DNA of 6,484 bases from Bacteroidales bacterium. GTDB taxonomy: Bacteria; Bacteroidota; Bacteroidia; Bacteroidales; UBA7960. The position numbers and the translations under genes are program-made. The notes below the pieces were generated by a model. The model was not told where the DNA came from. It saw only the letters and a program-made list of their open reading frames with translations, and made no database searches. This document shows positions 1-6,484 of this stretch, piece by piece (the stretch's first letter is position 1; every line of letters starts with the position of its first letter). Location: the NCBI GenBank assembly GCA_003557765.1, contig PWNO01000105.1:1-6484 (forward strand). Direction: 5' to 3'.

Positions 1-1
1 C

Positions 2-2788
2 ACAGGCGGCTCGGTAAACATCGTGATGCGTGGACATACCTCACTCACTCAGAACAACCAGGCACTGATCGTGGTGGATGGAGTTCCCTACAACAACGAC
101 ATGAACAACTCGTCGGGACAGATAGCTGGCCGCTATGGATTTGACTATGGAACGGCTGCTTCCGACCTCAACGCATTCGACATCGAATCGGCCACCGTAC
201 TGAAGGGTGCTGCTGCCACCGCATTATATGGTGCCCGGGCAGCCAACGGGGTGCTGATCATCACCACAAAAAAGGGGGAAAGAGCCGAGGCCGGCACCAA
301 GTCCTGGGAGGTAAACCTGAACCATAACCTTTCAGTGGGATTTGCAGACAGATCGACCTTCCCTCGCTACCAGCGGGAATATGGAGCCGGTTATGGCCCA
401 TACTACGGAGAGTATCCCTTTGCCGGTTTTGAAAAAATATGGGACGTGAATGGAGATGGACAGCTTGACTATACCGTGCCTTCCACCGAAGATGCATCGA
501 TGGGACAGGCGTTTGACCCTGACTTCTATCTCTTTCAGTGGGATGCATACGATCCGGCCTCACCCAACTATATGACCAAAACCCCCTGGATTGCCGCAAA
601 TCATGGTCCTGCATACATGCTGACAAATCCCCTGAAACTGAACACCAGCATCGACATATCGGGCGGAAGTGAGCGGGGAACGCTGCGCACCTCATTCACT
701 AATATTGACCAGGAAGACCTCCTGCCCAACAGCTCTCTGAAAAGGAATGCCTTCTTTGTCGCGGGCACCTATGAGTTGCTCGACCAGATGAGCATCAGGG
801 CCCAGGCAAGCTATGTGAACACCCGGGGGCGGGGTCGCAATACCACGGGGTACAGCGACAACATCCTGTCGTCGTTCAGGCAATGGAAACAAACCAATGT
901 GGATTTCCAGATGCTGAAGTACCTCTACCACAAAACCGGACGCAACATCACCTGGAACCCCAATTCCCCCTTCAACCCCAGCCCGGTTTACTGGGACAAC
1001 CCCTATTTCAACCGCTACGAAAACTACCAGACCGATGAGCGCAACCGGCTGGTGTCGCAGCTCCAGGCCGACTGGCAAGTGAGTCCGGCATTAAGTTTCA
1101 TGGGACGGGCGGCCATTGATACATACCACAGCCTGCACGAGGAAAGAAAAGCCATCGGCTCTGCATCGGAAGCCTTTGGCGTTGGGCTGCCCCACATCAC
1201 CTCTGGCTACGCCCGCTTCAACAAAAGCTTCCTGGAAACCAATTTTGACTTCCTGGCACGCTACCAGCGCAATTTCAACCCGGATGTTAGCCTCCACGCG
1301 CTTGTTGGCACCAATTACCGCTATACGCGCGATGATATGTTCTATGCTTCCACCGACGGAGGACTCATCGTTCCGGGACTGTATACTTTGTCCAATAGCG
1401 TAAACCCCCAGCGCAACCCCGAAGAGAGACTCACGGAGGTGGCCGTGATCGGCCTGTTCACCAATGTTTCATTGGGATACAGGGACATGGTCTACCTGGA
1501 GGGCAGCCTCCGCAGAGACCGCTCTTCAACCCTGCCCACCGACAACAACACCTATTACTATCCCTCCCTTTCTGCCAGCTGGCTCTTTTCGAACCACCTT
1601 AACACCAGGCAGCTGCAGCTGGCCAAGCTACGCCTTGCCTATGCAAGGGTGGGAATGGATGCCCCCTGGGGAAGCATCAATCATACCTATACACAAAATC
1701 CGGGGTTCGGGGGGATCCCCCTGTTTTCACTCCCGGAAGTAAAACCAAATACCGGACTCAGACCGGAAATAACCTCCAGCGTGGAAGCGGGACTGGAGCT
1801 CATTTCATTCAACAGCAGGCTTTTTTTTGACCTGGCCGTATACAGGAACATGACCAGGGACCAGATCATGCCCATGGCCGTCTCCAGCACCACGGGCTAT
1901 TCGGCTAAGTTTGTAAATGCCGGCGAAATAGAAAACAAAGGGATTGAGCTGATGGTATCAGGTCTGACCATAGCGCAAACGCATTTTAGCTGGGAAGTCG
2001 GACTGAACTGGTCGGCTAACCGCAACCAGGTGAAAAGGCTTGCCGAAGGGGTAGACAACCTGCAGCTGGTGTCGCTACAGGGGGGCGTTACCATCAATGC
2101 ACGCGTGGGCGAGCCATACGGCACGATACACGGCACTGACTACATCTATACCAATGGACAAAAGACAGTGGGAGAAAACGGCTACTACCTGCGTACCGGT
2201 ACCTCCGACAACGTACTGGGAAATGTGCAACCCGACTGGACCAGCGGGATACAGAACACCTTCAGCTACAAAAACTGGTCGGCCGGGTTCCTGGTCAACT
2301 GGCAGCAGGGAGGCAGCGTATATTCGCTCGACATGCACTATGGACTGGGTACAGGTATTTACAAGGAAACGGTGTTTCTCAACGACCTGGGCAATCCGGT
2401 ACGTGACCCCGTTTCTGAAGGAGGCGGACTGATCCTGGATGGAGTGTATGCCGACGGGACACCCAATACCACAAGGGTAGAAGGAGGCGATTACCGGGTA
2501 TTTGGATGGGTAAGCAATCCCAATATGGCTTTTGTGTATAATGCCACCTTTATCAAGCTCCGCGAGGCCTACATCACATACACCTTCGGTGAGGGCCTGC
2601 TGGGCAGGATGGGATGGATACAGTCTGCCAGCATCAGCATAACAGGCTCAAACCTCTGGATCATTCACAAAAAACTGCCCCATGCCGATCCGGAGGCAGG
2701 ACATACGGGAGGCAACATCACGGGATGGCAATCGGGTGTGATGCCCACAACGAGAAATGTGGGGGTGAGCCTGAGGCTTCAGTTTTAG
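2..2788 (+). CDS. SusC/RagA-family TonB-dependent outer-membrane transporter, 5' partial
   Basis: The reading frame is open from base 2 to the TAG at 2786-2788 (928 codons visible); the true start is off the left edge. The first GTG/ATG codons near 23 lie inside the conserved plug and are not starts. Residues 1-93 are the SusC plug: an RG motif at 10-11, NNQALIVVDGVPYNND, then the signature around VLKGAAATALYGARAANG (from residue 66) ending in TTKKG. The rest is a long beta-barrel with alternating aromatic strands, a late KLREAYITYTFGEG segment, a GSNLWII strand, and a C-terminal Phe (RLQF) as expected of a barrel-assembly signal. Missing because of the window edge are the signal peptide, the carboxypeptidase-D-like domain and the TonB box. 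Family members are usually about 1000-1100 aa, so roughly 100-150 residues are absent. An EF-hand-like loop (DVNGDGQLD, residues 148-156) sits in an extracellular-type insertion. Known role of the family: TonB-powered import of oligosaccharides or peptides through a channel capped by SusD. The substrate is not determinable here. Confidence 0.96.
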   Translation, partial: TGGSVNIVMRGHTSLTQNNQALIVVDGVPYNNDMNNSSGQIAGRYGFDYGTAASDLNAFDIESATVLKGAAATALYGARAANGVLIITTKKGERAEAGTKSWEVNLNHNLSVGFADRSTFPRYQREYGAGYGPYYGEYPFAGFEKIWDVNGDGQLDYTVPSTEDASMGQAFDPDFYLFQWDAYDPASPNYMTKTPWIAANHGPAYMLTNPLKLNTSIDISGGSERGTLRTSFTNIDQEDLLPNSSLKRNAFFVAGTYELLDQMSIRAQASYVNTRGRGRNTTGYSDNILSSFRQWKQTNVDFQMLKYLYHKTGRNITWNPNSPFNPSPVYWDNPYFNRYENYQTDERNRLVSQLQADWQVSPALSFMGRAAIDTYHSLHEERKAIGSASEAFGVGLPHITSGYARFNKSFLETNFDFLARYQRNFNPDVSLHALVGTNYRYTRDDMFYASTDGGLIVPGLYTLSNSVNPQRNPEERLTEVAVIGLFTNVSLGYRDMVYLEGSLRRDRSSTLPTDNNTYYYPSLSASWLFSNHLNTRQLQLAKLRLAYARVGMDAPWGSINHTYTQNPGFGGIPLFSLPEVKPNTGLRPEITSSVEAGLELISFNSRLFFDLAVYRNMTRDQIMPMAVSSTTGYSAKFVNAGEIENKGIELMVSGLTIAQTHFSWEVGLNWSANRNQVKRLAEGVDNLQLVSLQGGVTINARVGEPYGTIHGTDYIYTNGQKTVGENGYYLRTGTSDNVLGNVQPDWTSGIQNTFSYKNWSAGFLVNWQQGGSVYSLDMHYGLGTGIYKETVFLNDLGNPVRDPVSEGGGLILDGVYADGTPNTTRVEGGDYRVFGWVSNPNMAFVYNATFIKLREAYITYTFGEGLLGRMGWIQSASISITGSNLWIIHKKLPHADPEAGHTGGNITGWQSGVMPTTRNVGVSLRLQF

Positions 2789-2791
2789 GGG

Positions 2792-2970
2792 AAAGCGCCG
2801 GGATTATTCACCGGTGGGACAGCATGCAAAACACCGGGCATATTCACCGGTGATACGGCATGAAAAGCGCCAGTGACATTCAGCGGTGACCAGCATATTA
2901 AGCGCCGGAATCATTTGCCGGTGGGACGGGATTGCTAAGCGACGGCGCCATTCACCGGCAACCAGCAGGA
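2792..2970. repeat. Five imperfect ~36-bp direct repeats, each a potential hairpin, between susC and susD
   Basis: Each unit has a 6-base left arm (consensus CGCCGG), exactly 9 bases of loop (often ending ATTCA) and a 6-base right arm (consensus CCGGTG), then a tail resembling GGACAGCATG and an A-rich joint. Left/right arms are: unit 1, 2796-2801/2811-2816; unit 2, 2832-2837/2847-2852; unit 3, 2868-2873/2883-2888; unit 4, 2903-2908/2918-2923; unit 5, 2940-2945/2955-2960. Unit starts are 36, 36, 35 and 37 bp apart. Unit 2 pairs perfectly; units 1 and 4 pair fully if one G-U pair is allowed; unit 3 loses its two inner pairs and unit 5 has two mismatches. The units abut with no unique spacers, so this is not a CRISPR array. 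The array begins 4 bp after the susC stop. It could be an intercistronic RNA element (processing, 3' protection or attenuation), a decaying REP-like dispersed repeat, or a local expansion. Repeat structure is seen directly; function is inferred. Confidence 0.8.
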
Positions 2971-3044
2971 AAGGTGAACATGCATTGGTTTAATGGGATG
3001 GTGCAACTTGCTTTAATGAATAAACCGATTAACACAAAATATCT
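2971..3044 (+). other. susD leader, no recognisable promoter or Shine-Dalgarno
   Basis: These 74 bases lie between the hairpin repeats and the susD ATG and become AT-rich towards the start codon. I found no good match to the Bacteroidota -7 element (TAnnTTTG) and no purine-rich Shine-Dalgarno sequence; the bases just before ATG are A/T-rich (ACACAAAATATCT), which is normal for this phylum. The lack of a promoter favours susD being transcribed together with susC through the repeat array, but this is an argument from absence. Confidence 0.4.
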
Positions 3045-4490
3045 ATGAAGCATCCTGTGTATGCGTTTTTGTTGATGATATTGATGTTCTTTGCATGCAC
3101 CAAGGACTTTGAATCATTCAACGTCGACGAAAAAAGTGCCACGGAGGTGCCTGCTGCATTTTTGTTTTCAATGGCACAAAAGGCTTTGGCCGATCAGTAT
3201 TCCAGCACCTCGCGCGACCAGAACAACTGGAAGCTTTTTGCCCAGTACTGGACACAGACCACCTATATCGATGAGTCCAATTATGACGTGGTAGTGCGTG
3301 ATGTGGGCAGCAATATGTTCACCACCTATTACCAGGAGGTTTTGGCGAATCTTCATGAAGCAAAGCGGCTCACGGAGATGGAGGAGGCACTGGATGAGGA
3401 TGCAATGATGGTTAAGAACAACAAACTGAAAACCATTGAGCTGCTCGAAGTATATACCTGGCAGCAGCTTGTGGATATTTTCGGGGACGTACCATATAGT
3501 GAGTCGCTGGACATCAACAACATCATACCGGTATACGACGATGCGTTCGCCATATACACAGACCTGCTCACCAGAGCTTCCACCGCAGTGGAAGGGCTCA
3601 ACGAAGACTATGATGGTTTTGGAACGCACGACCTGATGCTGCAAGGACACACAGGCTTGTGGAAAAAATTCGGACATACGCTGATCATCAGGATGGCCAT
3701 CAACCTGGTCGAGGTGGACGAGCAAATGGCCAGGAGCTATATTGAGCAATCATTTGATTATGGATTTGATTACGGAAGCCGCTGTGAGTTTGCCTATCCC
3801 GGTGCCGGCAATGCCAATCCGCTCTACCTGGCGCTGGTGCAGAGCGGACGGCGTGACTTTCTTCCAGCCAATACCATCGTTGACCTCATGAACCTGCGGG
3901 AAGATCCCAGGAGGCTCAAATACTTTGAGATCAATGGAGACACTTACCGTGGAGGCATTTACGGGGCGAGCAACCCCTATTTCCAGTTCTCCCACATCAG
4001 CGATCGCCTGCATCAGTCCGACTATGCTTCTGTGATGCTGGATTATACCGAGATGGCCTTTTACCTGGCTGAGGCCGCAGAACGAGGCTTCGACGTGGGT
4101 CTGCCGGCAGCCAGGTGGTATGAGCTTGGAATAACGTCGTCAATGGAATATTGGGGTGTGAAACAGGAGAAAATTGATGCCTACCTCCTGCGGCCCGATG
4201 TGGCCTATGAGAACCATAATGGCAGGTGGAGGCAGAGAATCGGTGAACAGCTTTGGCTGGCTATGTATGTAAGGGGACTGGAGGGGTGGACCGCTTACCG
4301 GAGGTTGGGTCATCCCGAAATGAACCCTCCACCCTCCCCTGCCGAATCGGCTGACGGGGCAGTACCCCGGCGACATACCTATCCCATCAGTGAGCAAACA
4401 CTGAATGCAGCAAATTACCAGCAGGCGAGCCAGAAAATTGGAGGAGACCGGCTCAGTACGCCATTATTTTGGGATATGCAACCAAAATGA
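3045..4490 (+). CDS. SusD/RagB-like nutrient-binding outer-membrane lipoprotein (SusD_2 type)
   Basis: Complete 481-residue protein. The start at 3045 is chosen because it gives a lipoprotein signal peptide directly: Met-Lys-His, a hydrophobic core, then MFFAC with the lipidated cysteine at residue 18. Acidic residues follow (CTKDFESF), resembling the Bacteroidota signal for export to the cell surface. Family signatures in order: FAQYWTQTTYIDESNY (65-80), WQQLVDIFGDVPYSES (139-154), the DPRRLKYFE region (287-295), a TPR-like helix DYTEMAFYLAEAAERG (333-348), QLWLAMYVRGLEGW (402-415), YPISEQTLNAANYQQA (446-461) and a terminal PLFWD (473-477). The QYWTQTTY...ESNY segment and the ending point to the SusD_2 subfamily rather than classical starch SusD. 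Known role: a surface lid that binds ligand and closes over the SusC barrel. It lies 256 bp after its presumed SusC partner, farther than is usual. A 12-bp tandem duplication encodes FDYGFDYG at residues 237-244. The ligand is unknown. Confidence 0.95.
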   Translation: MKHPVYAFLLMILMFFACTKDFESFNVDEKSATEVPAAFLFSMAQKALADQYSSTSRDQNNWKLFAQYWTQTTYIDESNYDVVVRDVGSNMFTTYYQEVLANLHEAKRLTEMEEALDEDAMMVKNNKLKTIELLEVYTWQQLVDIFGDVPYSESLDINNIIPVYDDAFAIYTDLLTRASTAVEGLNEDYDGFGTHDLMLQGHTGLWKKFGHTLIIRMAINLVEVDEQMARSYIEQSFDYGFDYGSRCEFAYPGAGNANPLYLALVQSGRRDFLPANTIVDLMNLREDPRRLKYFEINGDTYRGGIYGASNPYFQFSHISDRLHQSDYASVMLDYTEMAFYLAEAAERGFDVGLPAARWYELGITSSMEYWGVKQEKIDAYLLRPDVAYENHNGRWRQRIGEQLWLAMYVRGLEGWTAYRRLGHPEMNPPPSPAESADGAVPRRHTYPISEQTLNAANYQQASQKIGGDRLSTPLFWDMQPK

Positions 4491-4494
4491 AGGG

Positions 4495-4528
4495 TTTGCC
4501 TCCTTCCTAAAAAAAATAACTATCTTGC
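4495..4528 (+). promoter_or_regulatory. Possible Bacteroidota-type promoter for the sensor gene
   Basis: TTTG at 4495-4498 matches the -33 element of the Bacteroidota primary sigma factor. TATCTTGC at 4521-4528 resembles the -7 element TAnnTTTG, with one T missing from the T run. The 22-bp spacer is at the long end of the accepted range and includes an A-tract (4509-4517). Transcription would start around 4535, leaving a leader of about 25 nt before the ATG at 4559. If real, it allows the sensor to be expressed independently of the susCD transcript. The match is imperfect and short, so this is tentative. Confidence 0.3.
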
Positions 4529-4558
4529 AGTCAATTAGGCAAAAACATTCATCATCAG

Positions 4559-6484
4559 ATGGCAAAAAGCTCCATTCGCCAAACTCTGTTGCTCATTGCT
4601 CTCCTGGGCATGTCATACAAGGCTGCTGAAGCACAAACAGACAGGATTATTCTTACAGAAGAAGAGTCTGCCTACCTTGAACAACCGGGTCCGGCAAGCA
4701 TGTGTGTTGATCCCGATTGGCGTCCATTTGAGTACCTGGACGATAACGGAAATTTTGCCGGAATTGCCGCTGATCTGTTACAGATCATTTCAGACAGGTC
4801 AGGGGTAGAATTCAGGCTAATACCAACGGCCAACTGGGATGAAAGTCTGGTGCGCTCACAACAGGGCGACTGTATCGTTCTGCCATTCCTGAATCAAACG
4901 CCCGACCGTGATCAATGGCTGTTGTTTACAGAGCCTTATTTTACTGATTTCAACGTGTTTATCACGCGCGAAGAGCACGACTACATCCCCGACCCGGGAC
5001 TGCTTATTGACAAAACAGTTGTACTGCCCACAGGTACAAGCATCGAAGAAAGGATCAGGAGAAATTACCCCAACCTGAAAATCATGCTTGTAGAATCTGA
5101 AACCGATGCCCTTTATGCCGTAAGCAATAGAGATGCCGACATGACATTGCGCTCCCTCACCATGGCCGCCTACGTTATTAAAAATGAAGGATGGTTTAAC
5201 CTGAAAATTGCAGGGCAACTCCCTGATTTTACCAATAAGCTCAGAATTGGCGTGGCAAAAGAGCACCCATTGCTGGTGGATATCCTTAACAAAGCAATTG
5301 CAACGATAACCCCCCAGGAAGTGCAGCAAGCCGTAAACAACCACGTTGCCATTACAATTGTTACGGATGCTGATTATACCTGGGTTTACAGAATACTCAC
5401 CGGACTGGCGATTATGGTTGCGATCGGCCTGGTCTGGAATTACCAGCTCAGAAGACTCAATAAAAAACTATCAACAAGTCAAAAAGAACTCCTTCAGCTC
5501 AGCAACCGGTTAAAGCTCGACATTGCTGCAAGAGAGAAGGTTGAAGCAAAACTCAAAAATCGTGAACGGCAGCTGTCAAGTCTGGTAGCCAATTTGCCCG
5601 GTTTCGTTTACCAATGCCTCAACGACGAACATTATACAATGAAGTTCATCAGCACGGGATGCACCGAGATCACCGGCTATATGCCTGAAGATTTTATTGA
5701 CAATAAAAACAAGGCCTTTGCAGACGTAATTTTCCCGGCAGATATGCAGAACATCAATGAGAAATGGGAAGATGCATTGAAAAAACGCGAGCACTTTGAG
5801 TTAGAGTACAGGCTTGTACAAAAGGATGGAAGCATACGATGGATATGGGAAAGGGGTCAGGGTCTTTTTGATGATGCCGGCCAGGTCATTGCCCTTGAGG
5901 GCTTCATTACCGATGTAACTGCCAGGAGGTTTGCAGAAGAGCAACTTGCCCATCAAAACAGCTTCTACAGACTTATTTCAGAAATATCTGCCGGATTCAT
6001 CAACAGCAGTCCCGAAAACATTGATGAAAAGATTGATGGCATGCTTCAGAAAACCGGCAATTTCCTGGAGGTTGACAGAACCTTTTTATTCCAGTTCACT
6101 GAAGATGAACAATTCATGTCGAACACCCACGAGTGGTGTGCCGAAGGCATCATGCCCGTGAAAGACACCGTACAAAATTACCCGGTAAAGGATGTGCCAA
6201 TGATCGCGGAGATCGTTCGCAGGAAGGAAATGTTTTTTGTGCCGGATGTGGACGAGCTGCCCGAAGGCAATGACAAGGAAGAGCTAAAGATACAGCAGGT
6301 GCAGTCGGTGCTTTGCCTGCCCATCATAAAAGGAAGTGTTTTTTTGGGCTACTATGGCTTTGATTCGGTGAAAAGCAAACGCGACATTGATGAGGTTCAG
6401 ATTGGGCTTCTGCAGGTCATGGCAAACATTTTGGGGGATGCCCTGATCCGGAACATCATCGAACTTGAGAAGAAAAAAGCTGAG
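4559..6484 (+). CDS. Membrane sensor with periplasmic SBP_bac_3, PAS and GAF domains; 3' partial, probably a histidine kinase
   Basis: The frame from ATG 4559 is open for 642 codons to the right edge with no stop. Residues 1-25 form a signal peptide (hydrophobic core LLLIALLG, likely cleavage after AEA). Residues about 46-266 are a family-3 solute-binding domain: CVDPDWRPFEYLDDNGNFAGIAADLL, split here as CVDPDWRPFEY (49-59) and GNFAGIAADLL (64-74); then TPDRDQWLLFTEPYF (114-128), GTSIEERI (159-166) and a final TPQEVQQAV (251-259). Residues 274-293 are a transmembrane helix, followed by an amphipathic coiled coil (296-340). A PAS domain spans about 341-455 (FISTGCTEITGYMPEDFI; EYRLVQKDGSIRWIWERG; GFITDVTARR), and a GAF domain spans about 468-632 (SNTHEWCAEGI; LPIIKGSVFLGYYGFDSV). 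The last visible residues (LEKKKAE) look like a linker helix entering an output domain. The N-terminal half resembles BvgS/EvgS sensors, where ligand binding in the periplasm alters kinase activity. The output could instead be GGDEF. It starts 68 bp after susD, so co-regulation is possible but unproven. Confidence 0.9.
   Translation, partial: MAKSSIRQTLLLIALLGMSYKAAEAQTDRIILTEEESAYLEQPGPASMCVDPDWRPFEYLDDNGNFAGIAADLLQIISDRSGVEFRLIPTANWDESLVRSQQGDCIVLPFLNQTPDRDQWLLFTEPYFTDFNVFITREEHDYIPDPGLLIDKTVVLPTGTSIEERIRRNYPNLKIMLVESETDALYAVSNRDADMTLRSLTMAAYVIKNEGWFNLKIAGQLPDFTNKLRIGVAKEHPLLVDILNKAIATITPQEVQQAVNNHVAITIVTDADYTWVYRILTGLAIMVAIGLVWNYQLRRLNKKLSTSQKELLQLSNRLKLDIAAREKVEAKLKNRERQLSSLVANLPGFVYQCLNDEHYTMKFISTGCTEITGYMPEDFIDNKNKAFADVIFPADMQNINEKWEDALKKREHFELEYRLVQKDGSIRWIWERGQGLFDDAGQVIALEGFITDVTARRFAEEQLAHQNSFYRLISEISAGFINSSPENIDEKIDGMLQKTGNFLEVDRTFLFQFTEDEQFMSNTHEWCAEGIMPVKDTVQNYPVKDVPMIAEIVRRKEMFFVPDVDELPEGNDKEELKIQQVQSVLCLPIIKGSVFLGYYGFDSVKSKRDIDEVQIGLLQVMANILGDALIRNIIELEKKKAE

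Noticed and set aside
1821..1828. Run of eight T in susC as a phase-variation switch
   Set aside because: The frame is intact through it and encodes the normal LFFDLAVY barrel strand; a T8 run alone is weak evidence for switching.
2614..2853. Possible small protein overlapping the susC 3' end and running into the repeats
   Set aside because: It lies out of frame over conserved SusC barrel sequence, its tail is merely translated repeat (IHR recurring), and the later units carry stops.
2792..2970. CRISPR array with ~36-bp repeats
   Set aside because: The repeats are contiguous and diverged, with no unique spacers between them and no cas gene in the window.
3168..3749. 193-codon open frame on the minus strand inside susD
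   Set aside because: It is antisense to a well-conserved SusD coding region, resembles no family I know, and is best explained by base composition.
4489..4506. Rho-independent terminator after susD (GAAGG/CCTTC hairpin)
   Set aside because: The stem is only 5 bp and is followed by an A-tract on the + strand, not a T-tract; on the minus strand the T-tract precedes the stem instead of following it.
4405..4629. Short + strand open frame bridging susD and the sensor gene
   Set aside because: It overlaps the SusD C-terminal signature and the sensor signal peptide out of frame and has no recognisable features.
4856..5344. 162-codon open frame on the minus strand inside the sensor gene
   Set aside because: It is antisense to the solute-binding domain, whose motifs are clear on the + strand.

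Overview
This window looks like chromosomal DNA from a member of the Bacteroidota. The main reason is a SusC/SusD-type nutrient-uptake pair, an arrangement characteristic of that phylum. Two weaker signs agree: the three genes lack clear Shine-Dalgarno sequences, and there is a candidate promoter of the Bacteroidota -33/-7 type. The genus cannot be read from the sequence. Everything convincing is on the + strand.

Layout: (1) 2-2788 is the 3' part of a SusC/RagA-type TonB-dependent outer-membrane transporter. It enters the window in mid-plug, so the signal peptide, carboxypeptidase-D-like domain and TonB box are off the left edge. (2) 2789-3044 is a 256-bp gap, long for a susC-susD junction. 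It holds five imperfect direct repeats of about 36 bp, each built on a 6-bp arm, 9-nt loop, 6-bp arm design. (3) 3045-4490 is a complete SusD-like surface lipoprotein of the SusD_2/RagB type (481 aa). (4) 4491-4558 is a short spacer with a possible promoter. (5) 4559-6484 is the first 642 codons of a large membrane sensor that stays open through the right edge. It has a signal peptide, a periplasmic family-3 solute-binding (Venus-flytrap) domain, one transmembrane helix, a coiled coil, a PAS domain and a GAF domain. The output domain (histidine kinase most likely, GGDEF possible) lies outside the window.

Working model: SusC forms the outer-membrane channel and SusD its lid, binding an unidentified ligand (glycan, glycopeptide or peptide) and importing it with TonB energy. 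No glycoside hydrolase, sulfatase or peptidase is visible, so the substrate cannot be named. The sensor begins 68 bp after susD on the same strand and has a small-molecule-binding periplasmic domain. It may report on a nutrient related to the uptake pair, but this rests on proximity only. No RNA gene, insertion sequence, CRISPR array or integrase was seen. The least explained element is the hairpin-repeat array between susC and susD.
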